A DNA stretch of 64,000 nucleotides from Bradyrhizobium japonicum USDA 6 (GTDB lineage: Bacteria; Pseudomonadota; Alphaproteobacteria; Rhizobiales; Xanthobacteraceae). A model generated the notes under the pieces. The model saw nothing but the letters and a program-made list of their open reading frames with translations. It had not been told where the DNA came from and ran no database searches. The DNA is taken from NCBI RefSeq assembly GCF_000284375.1, contig NC_017249.1:2830001-2894000 (forward strand), read 5' to 3'. Positions 24,877 to 33,794 of the stretch are shown here, piece by piece; the stretch's first letter is position 1, and each line of letters starts with the position of its first letter. Position numbers and translations under genes: made by a program.

Positions 24877-25105
24877 TGAATTATTCCTCGGCAGAACGAA
24901 CCTGCACCCTGCGCGTTAGGCCGAGGGAACACGGCGATGATGTGGCGAAACGCCGCCAGCGGCGATTTTCGCGGGGCCGTCGTTTTTACGACTCAAACCC
25001 AGGTTAGGATCGCAGCTGGCGATGTGCGTTACGCGACAGCAGGTCTGTCCATTCGTGCATTCGCCCAAAAATCGCTACTCAAAACCAGCATTCGGGAGGA
25101 CGTCC

Positions 25106-25306
25106 ATGACCCGAGCAAACATCGGCGACATCCCCAAGCAGAACCCCTGTGCGCAATGTGGGGCACCGATCCCGTCTCCGGACTGGATCGAGCCGGGCGA
25201 AGGCCGCGTTTCCTATCTCTGGAAATGCCACGCCTGCGGCTACCGCTTCGAGGCGGTGGCGATCTTCCATGAGCATCCGATCGAGCATCCGCCGCTCGCC
25301 GCCTGA
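25106..25306 (+). CDS. small zinc-ribbon protein
   Basis: A 66-residue cytosolic protein with start MTRANIGDIPKQNPCAQCGA at ATG 25106 and an excellent GGGAGGA site. Two CxxC knuckles (CAQC at about residues 15-18 and CHAC at about 42-45) form a zinc ribbon, with WIEPGEGRVSYLWKCHACGYRFEAVA between and after. No catalytic domain. Such ribbons mediate protein or nucleic acid contacts. It is short enough to be missed by gene callers but the site, codon use and motif support it. Convergent with the kinase gene, 7 bp apart. Confidence 0.75.
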   Translation: MTRANIGDIPKQNPCAQCGAPIPSPDWIEPGEGRVSYLWKCHACGYRFEAVAIFHEHPIEHPPLAA

Positions 25307-25313
25307 GGCGTGC

Positions 25314-26642
25314 TTACGCCGCCCGCCGCGGCTGCTGCCACACCGGCAATTGCATCCGTACGATCAGCCCGTGCGGCGCGCGGTCGTGCAACGATAATTC
25401 GCCGCCATGAGCAATCGCGATCGCGCGCGCGATCGACAGGCCGAGCCCGAAGCCGGTATGCTCGTCCATGGTGCGCGCGTCGTCGCCTCGCGCGAACGGC
25501 TCCAGCATCTCCTGCTTGCGCGCGTCCGAGATGCCGGGGCCGTCGTCCTCGACGTCGATCACGAGCCTGGTGCCTGATACGTCGAGGCGGATCGTCACTT
25601 CGGCGCCGAAGCGCACCGCGTTCTCGACGAGGTTGGTAACGCCGCGGTGCAGATCGTCGGGCCGCGCGGCGGCCGTCGCCGAAGCGGGGCCGTCATAGTG
25701 CACGGCATGACCCATGTCGCCGAACTGGTCGGCGATGACCTGGAGCGTGCTGGCGATGTCGACCAGCGTCACCGCCTCGATCTTGCGGTCGTTGCGCAGC
25801 AGCGACAACACGGACTCCAGCATCGAGCGCATCTGGTCGAGATCGATCAGCATGCGCCTGCGGTTGCCCTCGTCCTCGATGAATTCGGCGCGCAGGCGCA
25901 GCCGGGTGATCGGCGTTCGCAGGTCGTGGCTGATCGCCGCCAGCATCCGGGTGCGATCCGACATCAGCCGCGCGATCCGCTCATGCATGCGGTTGAGCGC
26001 GCGCGCGACCGAGCGGATCTCCTCCGGGCCGCGCTCGGGCAGCGGATCGGCCGTCCCGTCCAGGCTGAAATTCTCGGCGGCCCTCGCAAACGAGGACAGC
26101 GGCGCGGCCAGCGCGTAGGCCGCCCACAGGCCGAGCATCGTGACGCTGATCAGCGCGAACAGCAGCGTGATCATCCAGGGGCCGCCCCAGAACCGCGGCG
26201 GATGCGGGCCCTGCTCGACGCGGCCTGCGATCACGCTGCCGTCGGGAAGCTCGACCGCGACGCGGTGCACGCCGAAATTCGGGGCCAGCGCGATCACCTT
26301 GTACTGATGGCCGAGATGCCGGCGCACGTTGCGCAGATGCGGGCCGTCCCTGTCGTCGGCGACGGAGAAGGTCCCCGGCGCGAGGAGCTCGATGCCGGCC
26401 TTCGGAAATGCACGCACGATATTGGCGAGGATGCGCGGCCGCTCGCTCGCATCCGTGCCGTTGAGCAGCAGGGCCGCGTCCGCGAGCTGATGGGCGGCGT
26501 CGGGCGGCGGCTCGGCCCGGTCCGGCCGGCTGATCAGGAAGCTGGCGGTGAGGATCAGATGCAGCGCGACGATCGACGCCACCACCAGCGCGGCGATCTG
26601 TCCGCCGATGCTTTTGAGGTGGAAGAAGCGGAACGGCGTCAT
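25314..26642 (-). CDS. two-component sensor histidine kinase
   Basis: A 442-residue inner-membrane kinase. TM1 is residues about 14-37; the periplasmic domain follows to about 155 (with GTDASERPRILANIV and LAPGTFSVADDRDG); TM2 is WMITLLFALISVTMLGLWAAY. A HAMP-type linker then leads to the H-box LAAISHDLRTPITRLRL (His239). The N-box is LVENAVRFG and the ATP lid DDGPGI plus GFGLGLSIA. It phosphorylates the OmpR-type regulator encoded just upstream; the stop-to-start gap is 13 bp. The EnvZ-like topology suggests an envelope or osmotic signal, but the signal is unknown. Confidence 0.95.
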   Translation of the reverse strand: MTPFRFFHLKSIGGQIAALVVASIVALHLILTASFLISRPDRAEPPPDAAHQLADAALLLNGTDASERPRILANIVRAFPKAGIELLAPGTFSVADDRDGPHLRNVRRHLGHQYKVIALAPNFGVHRVAVELPDGSVIAGRVEQGPHPPRFWGGPWMITLLFALISVTMLGLWAAYALAAPLSSFARAAENFSLDGTADPLPERGPEEIRSVARALNRMHERIARLMSDRTRMLAAISHDLRTPITRLRLRAEFIEDEGNRRRMLIDLDQMRSMLESVLSLLRNDRKIEAVTLVDIASTLQVIADQFGDMGHAVHYDGPASATAAARPDDLHRGVTNLVENAVRFGAEVTIRLDVSGTRLVIDVEDDGPGISDARKQEMLEPFARGDDARTMDEHTGFGLGLSIARAIAIAHGGELSLHDRAPHGLIVRMQLPVWQQPRRAA

Positions 26643-26655
26643 GACGACCGCTCCA

Positions 26656-27420
26656 CTAGCTGCTCAGGGTCGCCGCGACCGCTTCATTGCCAGCTGCCTC
26701 AGTCCCGGCCGCTTCGGTTCTGGGCGTGAACAGATAGCCGCCGGAGCGCACCGTCTTGATGATGGTGGGATCGGCCGGATTGGGTTCGATCTTGCGGCGG
26801 ATGCGGCTGACCAGCACGTCGATCGAGCGCTCGAACGAGCCGGTGTTGCGCCCTTGCGTGAGGTCGAGCAGGCTGTCGCGCGACAGCACGCGGCCGGGCC
26901 GTTCGCAGAACGTCCGCAGCAGATCGAACTCGGCGCTGGTCACCGCGACGCGCGCGCCTTCCGGATTGCGCAATTCACGCAGGCGCAGATCGATGCGCCA
27001 GCCCTCGAAGACGAGCGTGGAGGCGCCCTCGATCGAGCTTGCCGCCTGGGCAGCGGCCTGACGGCGCAGCACCGCGTTGATGCGCGCTAGCAGCTCGCGC
27101 GGGTTGAACGGCTTTGGCAGATAGTCGTCCGCGCCCATCTCGAGGCCGACGATGCGATCGACGTCCTCGCCGCGCGCGGTCAGCATGATGATCGGCGTCT
27201 GCGCCTCCGAGCGTACCTTGCGGCACAGGCTCAGGCCGTCCTCGCCGGGCAGCATGACGTCGAGGATGATGAGGTCGACCCTGTGATCGACCAAGGCACG
27301 CGACATCTCCCGGCCATCGCTCACAGTGGTGACGTTGCAGGCGTTGTTGCGCAGGTACTTTGCAATCAACGTCCGGGTTTCGCGGTCGTCCTCGACGACC
27401 AGGATGTTGGGATTGGCCAT
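26656..27420 (-). CDS. OmpR-family response regulator
   Basis: A 254-residue regulator starting MANPNILVVEDDRETRTLIA at 27420. The receiver has the acidic pair Asp11-Asp12, phospho-acceptor Asp54 (LIILDVMLPGED), Thr in MLTARG and Lys103 (YLPKPFNP). The C-terminal winged helix (about 140-235) has VAVTSAEFDLLRTFCERPGRVLSRDSLLDLT and IRRKIEPNPADPTIIKTVRSGGYLF. An Ala/Glu-rich tail follows. It is translated before the kinase gene in one operon. It is divergent from the 27601 gene with a 180-bp shared region, a likely autoregulation site. Confidence 0.96.
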   Translation of the reverse strand: MANPNILVVEDDRETRTLIAKYLRNNACNVTTVSDGREMSRALVDHRVDLIILDVMLPGEDGLSLCRKVRSEAQTPIIMLTARGEDVDRIVGLEMGADDYLPKPFNPRELLARINAVLRRQAAAQAASSIEGASTLVFEGWRIDLRLRELRNPEGARVAVTSAEFDLLRTFCERPGRVLSRDSLLDLTQGRNTGSFERSIDVLVSRIRRKIEPNPADPTIIKTVRSGGYLFTPRTEAAGTEAAGNEAVAATLSS

Positions 27421-27600
27421 GCGCTTTGTTTGTCCAAGATTCGGGCCAAATGGCGAAGATATTTGTTTCGGATTGTTTCTGCCTGTCCGGGCGCAACAGC
27501 AGGCAATACCCGGGCAGGGAAGCGGCAAGGTCTCGTTAAGGCCGCCAACCATACCGTGGCGGTGTCGCTTACGAAACCCCGCAAAAGCCACGGAGCCATT

Positions 27601-28188
27601 ATGACCTCGATTTCGGCGGCCTCCGCCGGTAACTACCAGTCGCCCCTGCAGCGGCTTCAGCAGCAATTGCAATCGGACGTTTCCGACGGCACGATCTCGT
27701 CGTCGGACCAGTCGGCGCTCTCGACCGCGCTGACCGACATCGACACCGCCTTGCAGTCGAGCCGATCCGGCGATCAGTCGAGTGGCACGCGTCCCTCCAA
27801 GGACGAGGTGAAGTCGAAGATCGACGATCTCATCGCCAACGAAGTGTCGAACGGGACGCTGACCTCGGACCAGGCGGACGAACTGAAGAACGTGTTTCAG
27901 TCCGCTTTCGCCAAGGGGCCCGGCGGCGCCGGCGGTCCCGGTGGTCCGGGTGGTCCCGGTGGTGCGGGCGGACCGCCGCCCGGTCCGCCGCCGGATGACA
28001 GCTCGTCGGATTCGTCCTCGACGGACTCGACCAGCAGCACGTCGACCAACACGACCACGGCGGACATTCTCCAGCAATTCCTCCAGGCGCTCCAGCAGTC
28101 GCAATCATCGAGCGCGTCCTACGGTGCCAACGGCAGCTCATTCGGCGGTTCGGATTTCTCCGCACTTCTGATCGACTTCAAGAGCTGA
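27601..28188 (+). CDS. low-complexity secretable-type hypothetical protein
   Basis: A 195-residue protein without a signal peptide, starting MTSISAASAGNYQSPLQRLQ. Residues about 11-105 are helical with a repeated theme (SDGTISSSDQSALSTALTDID and SNGTLTSDQADELKNVF), like two related helical hairpins. The centre is a Gly-Pro linker (about 104-131), then an Asp/Ser/Thr-rich stretch and a Gln-rich helix ILQQFLQALQQSQ. I recall unassigned Bradyrhizobium proteins of this build near two-component systems. It is divergent from the OmpR-type regulator and may be its target. Function unknown. Confidence 0.7.
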   Translation: MTSISAASAGNYQSPLQRLQQQLQSDVSDGTISSSDQSALSTALTDIDTALQSSRSGDQSSGTRPSKDEVKSKIDDLIANEVSNGTLTSDQADELKNVFQSAFAKGPGGAGGPGGPGGPGGAGGPPPGPPPDDSSSDSSSTDSTSSTSTNTTTADILQQFLQALQQSQSSSASYGANGSSFGGSDFSALLIDFKS

Positions 28189-28270
28189 CCTGAGCGACGC
28201 AGGTCGGCGCGTTCCTCGCCGCGATCGTGCTTCACCCAGGGCGCATGATCGTCGGCGGGGAACTGTGCAT

Positions 28271-28298
28271 CAGGAACGTTCCTCATCGAACGTTCCTG
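28271..28298. repeat. short perfect inverted repeat upstream of PRC-barrel gene
   Basis: Arms CAGGAACGTTC (28271-28281) and GAACGTTCCTG (28288-28298) around CTCATC. It may terminate the 27601 gene or be an operator. No U-tract follows. Confidence 0.6.
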
Positions 28299-28361
28299 AG
28301 TGACGCAGGAACTTCATCGCGGCGCAGCGCCATCATCGCGTGACGAAATTGCCGCAGAAAA

Positions 28362-28386
28362 GGAACTGCGGATGATCGCCGCTGTT
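28362..28386 (+). promoter_or_regulatory. probable EcfG-type general stress promoter
   Basis: GGAAC (28362-28366), 17 bp, GTT (28384-28386), 38 bp before the ATG at 28425. This fits the alphaproteobacterial EcfG pattern GGAAC-N16/17-GTT. PRC-barrel proteins are frequent EcfG targets. Motif seen directly; use is inferred. Confidence 0.6.
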
Positions 28387-28424
28387 CTCTCCGCATAAGC
28401 TTTCTGTTGAAGGAGAGGACAACA

Positions 28425-28949
28425 ATGTTGATGAAATCGATCGCCGCCGGCCTTGCCGGCACCGCACTGCTTGCGACCGTTGCGTTCGCGCAAAACCCGA
28501 CCGCCACCACCGACAAGGCAGCGCCCGCGGCCACAACCACCACGACGACGACGACCGCGTCGGGCGAGTGGCGTGCCTCGAAGATGTCGGGCCTGAAGAT
28601 CTACAACGACGCCAACGAGAACATTGGCTCGATCAACGACCTGCTGATGGATAAGAGCGGCAACATCAAGATTGCCGTGATCGGCGTCGGCGGCTTCCTC
28701 GGCATGGGCGAGCATCTGGTCGCCGTCCCCTACGAGAAGCTGAAGTTCGTCAACGAGGCCGTCGCCTACACCGGCACGGGCGCGAAGCCTGCGGCGACCA
28801 CGACCACTGGCGCTGCGACCGGCACCGAGAAGACCACGACGACCACGACGACCGCTTCGTCCACGTCGAAATGGTATCCGGACCATGCCGTGTTCAATGC
28901 CAGCAAGGACGAGCTGAAGAACATGCCCGAGTTCAAGTACTCGGAGTAA
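28425..28949 (+). CDS. exported PRC-barrel domain protein
   Basis: A 174-residue protein with signal peptide MLMKSIAAGLAGTALLATVA (cut after AFA) and AGGAGAGG just upstream. Between two Thr/Ala-rich linkers sits a PRC-barrel: MSGLKIYNDANENIGSINDLLMDKSGNIKIAVIGVGGFLGMGEHLVAVPYEKLKFV. The C-terminus has KWYPDHAVFNASKDELKNMPEFKYSE, a common ending in such stress proteins of Rhizobiales. PRC-barrels serve as adaptor or regulatory domains; the exported type is usually induced in general stress. The EcfG-like promoter at 28362 and the terminator at 28976 frame a single-gene unit. Confidence 0.85.
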   Translation: MLMKSIAAGLAGTALLATVAFAQNPTATTDKAAPAATTTTTTTTASGEWRASKMSGLKIYNDANENIGSINDLLMDKSGNIKIAVIGVGGFLGMGEHLVAVPYEKLKFVNEAVAYTGTGAKPAATTTTGAATGTEKTTTTTTTASSTSKWYPDHAVFNASKDELKNMPEFKYSE

Positions 28950-28975
28950 TGCTGCTCACGTGACGGCCGAAACGA

Positions 28976-29003
28976 AGCGCGCCCGGTTTTCACCGGGCGC
29001 GCT
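28976..29003 (+). terminator. intrinsic terminator of the PRC-barrel gene
   Basis: AGCGCGCCCGG-TTTTCA-CCGGGCGCGCT, 11-bp perfect stem with a 6-nt loop, followed by GTCGTGTCTTTCTTC. Starts 26 bp after the stop at 28949. Confidence 0.75.
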
Positions 29004-29055
29004 GTCGTGTCTTTCTTCTCACCTCTCCCTGCACGCGGGGAGAGGGAGAAGATTC

Positions 29056-30267
29056 TCAGTGCGTCACCAGCGGGCAGCCACCCTTGTCGAGGGGACGGAA
29101 GGCTTCGTCGCCGGGGACGGTGGCGATCAGCTTGTAGAGGTCCCACTCGCCCTTGGACTCCTCCGGCTTCTTCACCTCGAACAGATACATGTCGTGCACC
29201 ATGCGGCCGTCGATGCGGATCTTGCCGTTCCTGGCGAAGAAGTCGTTGACCGGCGTTTTGCGCATCTGTTCCATCACCTTCGGCGCCTCGTCGGTCTTGG
29301 TGGCCTCGATCGCCTTCAGATAGTGCATGGTCGCCGAGTAGAGACCGGCCTGGATCATGGTCGGCATGTGACCGACCTTCTCGTTGAACCGCTTCGAGAA
29401 GGCGCGCGTCTCCTCGTTCATGTCCCAGTAGAACGCGTCGGTGACGATCAGGCCTTGCGTCGCCTTGATGCCGAGCGAATGGGTGTCGGTGATCTCCTGG
29501 AGCAGCGCGATCATCTTCTGGCCGCCCTGAACGAGTCCGAACTCGGCCGCCTGCTTCAGCGCGTTGGTGGTGTCGCCGCCCGCGTTCGCCAGCGCGACCA
29601 CCTTGGCCTTGGAGGCCTGGGCCTGCAGCAGGAAGGACGAGAAGTCCGAAGAGTTGAGCGGATGGCGGACCTCGCCGAGCACCTTGCCACCGCTCTCCTT
29701 GACCACGTTGGCGGCGTCGCGCTGCAGCGCCATGCCGAAGGCGTAGTCGGCGGTGACGAAGAACCACGTGTCCTCGCCGCGCTTCACCATCGCCTTGCCG
29801 GCGACGTTCGACAGCGCATAGGTATCGTAGGTCCAGTGCACCGTGTTGGGCGAGCAGGCGACGCCGGTGATGTCGGACGAGCCGCCGCCGGAATTGATGT
29901 TGATCTTGTTCTTCTCGCGCGTCAGCGCCGAGATCGGCAGCGCCACCGAGGATGTTGGCACGTCGAAGATCGCGTCGACCTTGTCGTTGTCGTACCAGTT
30001 GCGGGCGATGTTGACGCCGACATCGGGCTTGTTCTGGTGATCGGCGGCGACCACTTGCACAGGCTTGCCGGCGACCTTGGCGCCGTAATCGGCGACCGCC
30101 ATCTCGACGGCGGCGAGCGAGCCCTTGCCGGTCGCGTCCGCATAGAGGCTCGACATGTCCGTGAGCACGCCGATCTTGACGACGTCGTCGGAGATCTGCG
30201 CGTGAGCCGTGCCTGATGTGGCGGCGAGAGCAAGACCGGCCGCGACAGCGGCGATGAGTTTTTGCAT
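29056..30267 (-). CDS. ABC transporter substrate-binding protein, branched-chain amino-acid type
   Basis: A 403-residue periplasmic binding protein with signal peptide MQKLIAAVAAGLALAATS (cut after AHA). It has the Leu/Ile/Val-binding fold: ISDDVVKIGVLTDMSSLYAD at the start, VEMAVADYGAKVAGKPVQVVAADHQNKPDVG, VPTSSVALPISALTREKN and WFFVTADYAFGMALQRDA. Bradyrhizobium carries dozens of such orphans, often for aromatic acids, amides or urea, so the ligand cannot be assigned. No cognate permease or ATPase is adjacent. It is followed by a long intergenic repeat before the polyamine-type importer genes, which are a different ABC class. Confidence 0.92.
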   Translation of the reverse strand: MQKLIAAVAAGLALAATSGTAHAQISDDVVKIGVLTDMSSLYADATGKGSLAAVEMAVADYGAKVAGKPVQVVAADHQNKPDVGVNIARNWYDNDKVDAIFDVPTSSVALPISALTREKNKININSGGGSSDITGVACSPNTVHWTYDTYALSNVAGKAMVKRGEDTWFFVTADYAFGMALQRDAANVVKESGGKVLGEVRHPLNSSDFSSFLLQAQASKAKVVALANAGGDTTNALKQAAEFGLVQGGQKMIALLQEITDTHSLGIKATQGLIVTDAFYWDMNEETRAFSKRFNEKVGHMPTMIQAGLYSATMHYLKAIEATKTDEAPKVMEQMRKTPVNDFFARNGKIRIDGRMVHDMYLFEVKKPEESKGEWDLYKLIATVPGDEAFRPLDKGGCPLVTH

Positions 30268-30392
30268 GTGTTTCTCCCTCAGCGTTGTTGTTTGGGTTTT
30301 GTTGCGGGGACCGTTGTAGCGACAATCGGTCGCGGCGGCAAAGCCCGAGATGCGCGAGGAGGGTTGAGAATAAGTAGGGGGCTGCGGTGTTC

Positions 30393-30547
30393 TTACCCTC
30401 TCCCCTTGCGGGAGAGGGTGGCTCGCCGCGATAGCGGCGAGACGGGTGAGGGGTTCTCTCCGTGCGCTATTCACTAGCGTTGTGTGCGCGGAGAGAGACC
30501 CCTCATCCGGCGCTTCGCGCCACCTTCTCCCACAAGGGGAGAAGGAA
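30393..30547. repeat. dispersed intergenic repeat, CTCTCCCC/GGGGAGAG family
   Basis: ACCCTCTCCCCTTGCGGGAG-AGGGTGGCTCGCCG, GATAGCGGCGAGACGGGTGAGGGG and further on CCCCTCATCCGGCGCTTCGCG-CCACCTTCTCCC-ACAAGGGGAGAAGG. Nested complementary arms. Separates the 29056 gene from the permease at 30556. Related elements at 11980-12138 and 44129-44354. Confidence 0.8.
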
Positions 30548-30555
30548 GAAGAAGA

Positions 30556-31386
30556 TCAGGCGCTGCTGCCCTTGAGCCGTTCGTTGCGTCGGCGCAGGCC
30601 TTCCAGGGTGGCGAGCAGGATGACCGATACTGTCGTCAAGATCACCGCCGCTGCCGTGATGGTCGGGCTGATGTTCTCGCGGATGCCGCTGAACATCTCG
30701 CGCGGCAGGGTGCGCTGCTCCGGACCCGCCATGAACAGCACGATCACCACCTCGTCGAAGCTGGTCGCGAAGGCGAACAGCGCACCCGACGCAAGGCCGG
30801 GCAGGATCAGCGGCAGGATCACGCGGCGGAACGCATAAAGCGGCGAGGCGCCGAGCGAGGCAGCGGCGCGTGCCAGATTGGTGTCGAAGCTTTGCAGCGT
30901 CGCGCCGACCGTGATCACCACAAAGGGCGTCGCCAGCGCGGTGTGGGCCAGGATCAAGCCGAGATAACTGCCGGTCAGTCCGATCGGCGCGAAGAAGAAA
31001 TACAGGCCGACCGCGGTGATGACGCCGGGCACGACGACCGGCGACAGCACGAAAGCCAGCACGAGCGGTTTGAACCGGCTCTTCCATTGCGCCAGCCCGA
31101 GCGCGGCCAGCGTGCCAAGCACCATCGACAGCAGGGTCGAGGCGACGCCGATGATCATGCTGTTCTTCAGCGAGTTCATCCAGCGCGGTGAATTGATGAA
31201 GTCGTCGTACCAGCGCAAGGAGAGGCCCGGCAGCGGATAGGTGAGGTACGAGCCCGAGCTGAAGGACAACGGCATGATCGCAAGGATCGGGGCGATCAGG
31301 AAGATGAACACCAGCGTGGAGATGACGATGGTCGCGATCCACGCGATGCGCTGGCTGGGCGTGAGGAGGGAAGAATGATCGCTCAA
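30556..31386 (-). CDS. ABC transporter permease, PotC-like
   Basis: A 276-residue inner-membrane permease. The start is TTG at 31386, overlapping the stop of the first permease as TTGA, so translation is coupled. Six membrane segments are visible; the EAA-like loop reads ARAAASLGASPLYAFRRVILPLILPGLASGALFAF, the coupling helix that docks on the ATPase. It is most like PotC/YdcV permeases for spermidine or putrescine. It is the last gene of the potA-D-B-C-type operon. The C-terminus RRRNERLKGSSA is cytosolic. Substrate among polyamines or related cations is an inference from family. Confidence 0.92.
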   Translation of the reverse strand: MSDHSSLLTPSQRIAWIATIVISTLVFIFLIAPILAIMPLSFSSGSYLTYPLPGLSLRWYDDFINSPRWMNSLKNSMIIGVASTLLSMVLGTLAALGLAQWKSRFKPLVLAFVLSPVVVPGVITAVGLYFFFAPIGLTGSYLGLILAHTALATPFVVITVGATLQSFDTNLARAAASLGASPLYAFRRVILPLILPGLASGALFAFATSFDEVVIVLFMAGPEQRTLPREMFSGIRENISPTITAAAVILTTVSVILLATLEGLRRRNERLKGSSA

Positions 31387-32645
31387 TTCTTCATTCCTCC
31401 CGTGACCTGCTGTCCCTGCACCAGCTTGCCGTAGACGAGCGCGAGCAGAACAGTGGCCAGCAGCAGCACCGCACCCAACGCGGAAGCAAGGCCCCAATTG
31501 GCCGTCTCGGTCGTGTAGAGCGCGATGAAGTAGCTGATCATCTGATCGGCGGCGCCGCCGACGAGGGCCGGCGTGATGTAGTAGCCGAGCGCCAGGATGA
31601 AGACGAGCAGGCTTCCCGCGCCGATGCCGGGCAGGGTCTGAGGCAGGTAGATCCGCAGGAAGGCAGTGGTCGGTGGCGCGCCGAGCGAGGCGGCGGCACG
31701 CATGTAAGCAGGCGAGATCGCCTTCATGCTGCTGTACAGCGGCAGGATCATGAATGGCAGGAGAACGTGGGTCATGGCCACGCAGACACCGAAGCGGTTG
31801 TAGATCAGGCGCAACGGCTCGTCGATGATGCCAAGCCAGTGCAGGCTGTCGTTCACGACGCCCTTGCTCTGCAACAAGACGATCCAGGCGCAGGTGCGGA
31901 CCAGAAGCGACGTCCAGAACGGCAGCAGGACGAAGATCATCAGCAGGTTCGACCGGCCCGGCGGCAGCGCCGCCAGCAGGTACGCCACCGGGAAGCCGAG
32001 GATCAGGCAGAGTGCCGTGACGCCGAGGCTGATGAGGAAGGTGCGGGCGAAGACGTTGCGGTAGATGGCCTGGTCCGGCGGCGCTGCGACGATCGCACCA
32101 TCGACGTTCCGCGTCAGGTCGAGCGCCGCCAGCAGATAGAAGCCGGTCACCGGACCACTGGCATCCTTGATCGTCGTCCAGGTCGTGCGTTCGCGCCAGG
32201 CCGGGTTGATCTTGCCCAGTGTCGCCCTGGCGGTGCCGGGCTCCGGCGCCGCCTTCAGATTGCGTGCCGTACTGGTCAGGATCGTACGAAAACCGTTCAG
32301 GGCATAGTTGAGCCGCTTGGCTGCGATGGCGATGGTGCCGGAGGCGCGCGCTGCCAGGATGTCGCTTGCCAGCGCTGCAAAGGCCTTTTCATCCGGCAGG
32401 TCCTTGCCGTCCCAGTCGGCGAGAGCCGTGACGGTTTGCGGCAGGACCTGACGCACCTCGCGGTCATCGACGGCGCGCCACAGCATGCCGGCGATCGGGC
32501 CTGCGAAGGTGAAGAGCAGGAAGACGAGAAGCGGCAGCACCAGCGCCAATGCCCTGACCTGGCGTGTCCGCTCCGCACGCCTCAATCGGCGCTTGAGCGG
32601 CACCTCGGTCGACGCATTGGCGCCGGGCAAGCGCGCATCCGTCAT
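31383..32645 (-). CDS. ABC transporter permease, PotB-like with large periplasmic insert
   Basis: A 420-residue permease starting MTDARLPGANASTEVPLKRR. TM1 (ALALVLPLLVFLLFTFAG, about residues 32-50) is followed by an insert of about 130 residues (AVDDREVRQVLPQTVTALAD to QAIYRNVFARTF). Then come five more membrane segments and the EAA loop AAASLGAPPTTAFLRIYLPQTLPG. Ordinary PotB is about 280 residues, so the insert is the striking feature; it lies in the periplasm and could help hold the binding protein. Its ATG is 34 bp after the stop of the binding-protein gene. Stop overlaps the next permease. Confidence 0.92.
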   Translation of the reverse strand: MTDARLPGANASTEVPLKRRLRRAERTRQVRALALVLPLLVFLLFTFAGPIAGMLWRAVDDREVRQVLPQTVTALADWDGKDLPDEKAFAALASDILAARASGTIAIAAKRLNYALNGFRTILTSTARNLKAAPEPGTARATLGKINPAWRERTTWTTIKDASGPVTGFYLLAALDLTRNVDGAIVAAPPDQAIYRNVFARTFLISLGVTALCLILGFPVAYLLAALPPGRSNLLMIFVLLPFWTSLLVRTCAWIVLLQSKGVVNDSLHWLGIIDEPLRLIYNRFGVCVAMTHVLLPFMILPLYSSMKAISPAYMRAAASLGAPPTTAFLRIYLPQTLPGIGAGSLLVFILALGYYITPALVGGAADQMISYFIALYTTETANWGLASALGAVLLLATVLLALVYGKLVQGQQVTGGMKN

Positions 32646-32679
32646 TGGTCGAGCCTTGGATCGAGCCTTGCGGGGCGCG

Positions 32680-33738
32680 TTATTTCGCGGCCCATTTGTT
32701 GAAGCGTTCGGTCAGGCGGTCGATGTTCTCGAGCCAGAAGCCGACGTTGATCTCGACCGCGTTCTTGATGTTGTCAGGCGCTGTCGGCAGGTCCTTCAGA
32801 ACCGCGGGCGCGAGCAGGCCGGCTGCGTCCTTGTTCGAGGTGCCATAGGCGATGTTCTGCGACAGTTTTGACTGGTTCTCCGCCTTGCCTGCGAAGTCCA
32901 GGAACTTGTAGGCCGCGTCCTTGTTCGGGCTGCCCTTCAGGATGACCCAGCTGTCGAGGGTGAAGAGCGCTCCGTCCCATACGATGCCAAAATTCTTCTT
33001 GTCGTTCTTGTTCGCGGTGTCGATGCGGCCATTGTAGACCGAGGTCATCGCCACCTCGCCGGAGGCGAGCAATTGCGGCGGCTGGGCGCCGGCCTTCCAC
33101 CAGACGATGTCGCCCTTGATGGTGTCCAGCTTCTTGAACGCGCGCTCGACGCCCTCGTCGGTCGCCAGCACCTTGTAGACGTCCTTCGGTGCGACGCCAT
33201 CGGCCATGAGGGCGATCTCGAGCGTGGTCTTCGGGCCCTGACGCAAGGCACGCTTGCCCGGAATCTTCCTGGTATCGAAGAAGTCAGCCCAGCCGTTGGG
33301 GGCCTGCTTCAGCTTGTCCTTGTCGTAGCCGAGTACGAAATCGTAAAGGATGGCGCCGACGCCGCAGGGATTGACTGACGGCGGTATATAGGCGGCCTCG
33401 CCGCCGATTTTGGAATAATCCATCTTCTCGAACAGGCCTTCCTCGCAGCCGACCGCGAGTTCGTCGCTCTCGACCTGGACGAGGTCCCAGGTGGCGGCAC
33501 CTCCCTGCACCTTGGCGCGCAACACGCCGACGCCGCCGTCCCAGGACTCGTCGTTCATCGCGACGCCGGCTGCTTTCTTGAACGGCTCGAAATAGACCTT
33601 CTTCTGGGCATCCTGATAGGCGCCGCCCCACGACACGACGGTGAGGTCACGCGCCTGCGCGACCGTGGCCAGCGCGGCGCTGGCGCTGAACGCCACGGCG
33701 AACCCCAGAGCAATCTTGCCAGTCTTGCGCTTCAGCAT
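32680..33738 (-). CDS. ABC transporter substrate-binding protein, PotD/PotF-like
   Basis: A 352-residue periplasmic binding protein. Signal peptide from MLKRKTGKIALGFAVAFSAS with a cut near VAQA, then RDLTVVSWGGAYQDAQKKVYFEPF, the typical opening of the spermidine/putrescine-binding family. GDIVWWKAGAQPPQLLASGEVAMTSVYNGRI and SPNKDAAYKFLDFAGKAENQSKLSQNIAYGTSN follow the family order. The operon order, ATPase then binding protein then two permeases, is usual for this group in Rhizobiales, which also take up related compounds. The ligand is not certain. It starts 57 bp after the ATPase stop. Confidence 0.92.
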   Translation of the reverse strand: MLKRKTGKIALGFAVAFSASAALATVAQARDLTVVSWGGAYQDAQKKVYFEPFKKAAGVAMNDESWDGGVGVLRAKVQGGAATWDLVQVESDELAVGCEEGLFEKMDYSKIGGEAAYIPPSVNPCGVGAILYDFVLGYDKDKLKQAPNGWADFFDTRKIPGKRALRQGPKTTLEIALMADGVAPKDVYKVLATDEGVERAFKKLDTIKGDIVWWKAGAQPPQLLASGEVAMTSVYNGRIDTANKNDKKNFGIVWDGALFTLDSWVILKGSPNKDAAYKFLDFAGKAENQSKLSQNIAYGTSNKDAAGLLAPAVLKDLPTAPDNIKNAVEINVGFWLENIDRLTERFNKWAAK

Positions 33739-33794
33739 GGTCCTTGTTCCTTCTTCATCTGCGTTGCGTTGAGGTTGATCGATGCCGGTCCGGA

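Noticed and set aside
31383..31386. Frameshift joining the two permeases
   Set aside because: The TTGA overlap is a normal coupled stop-start and both proteins are complete.
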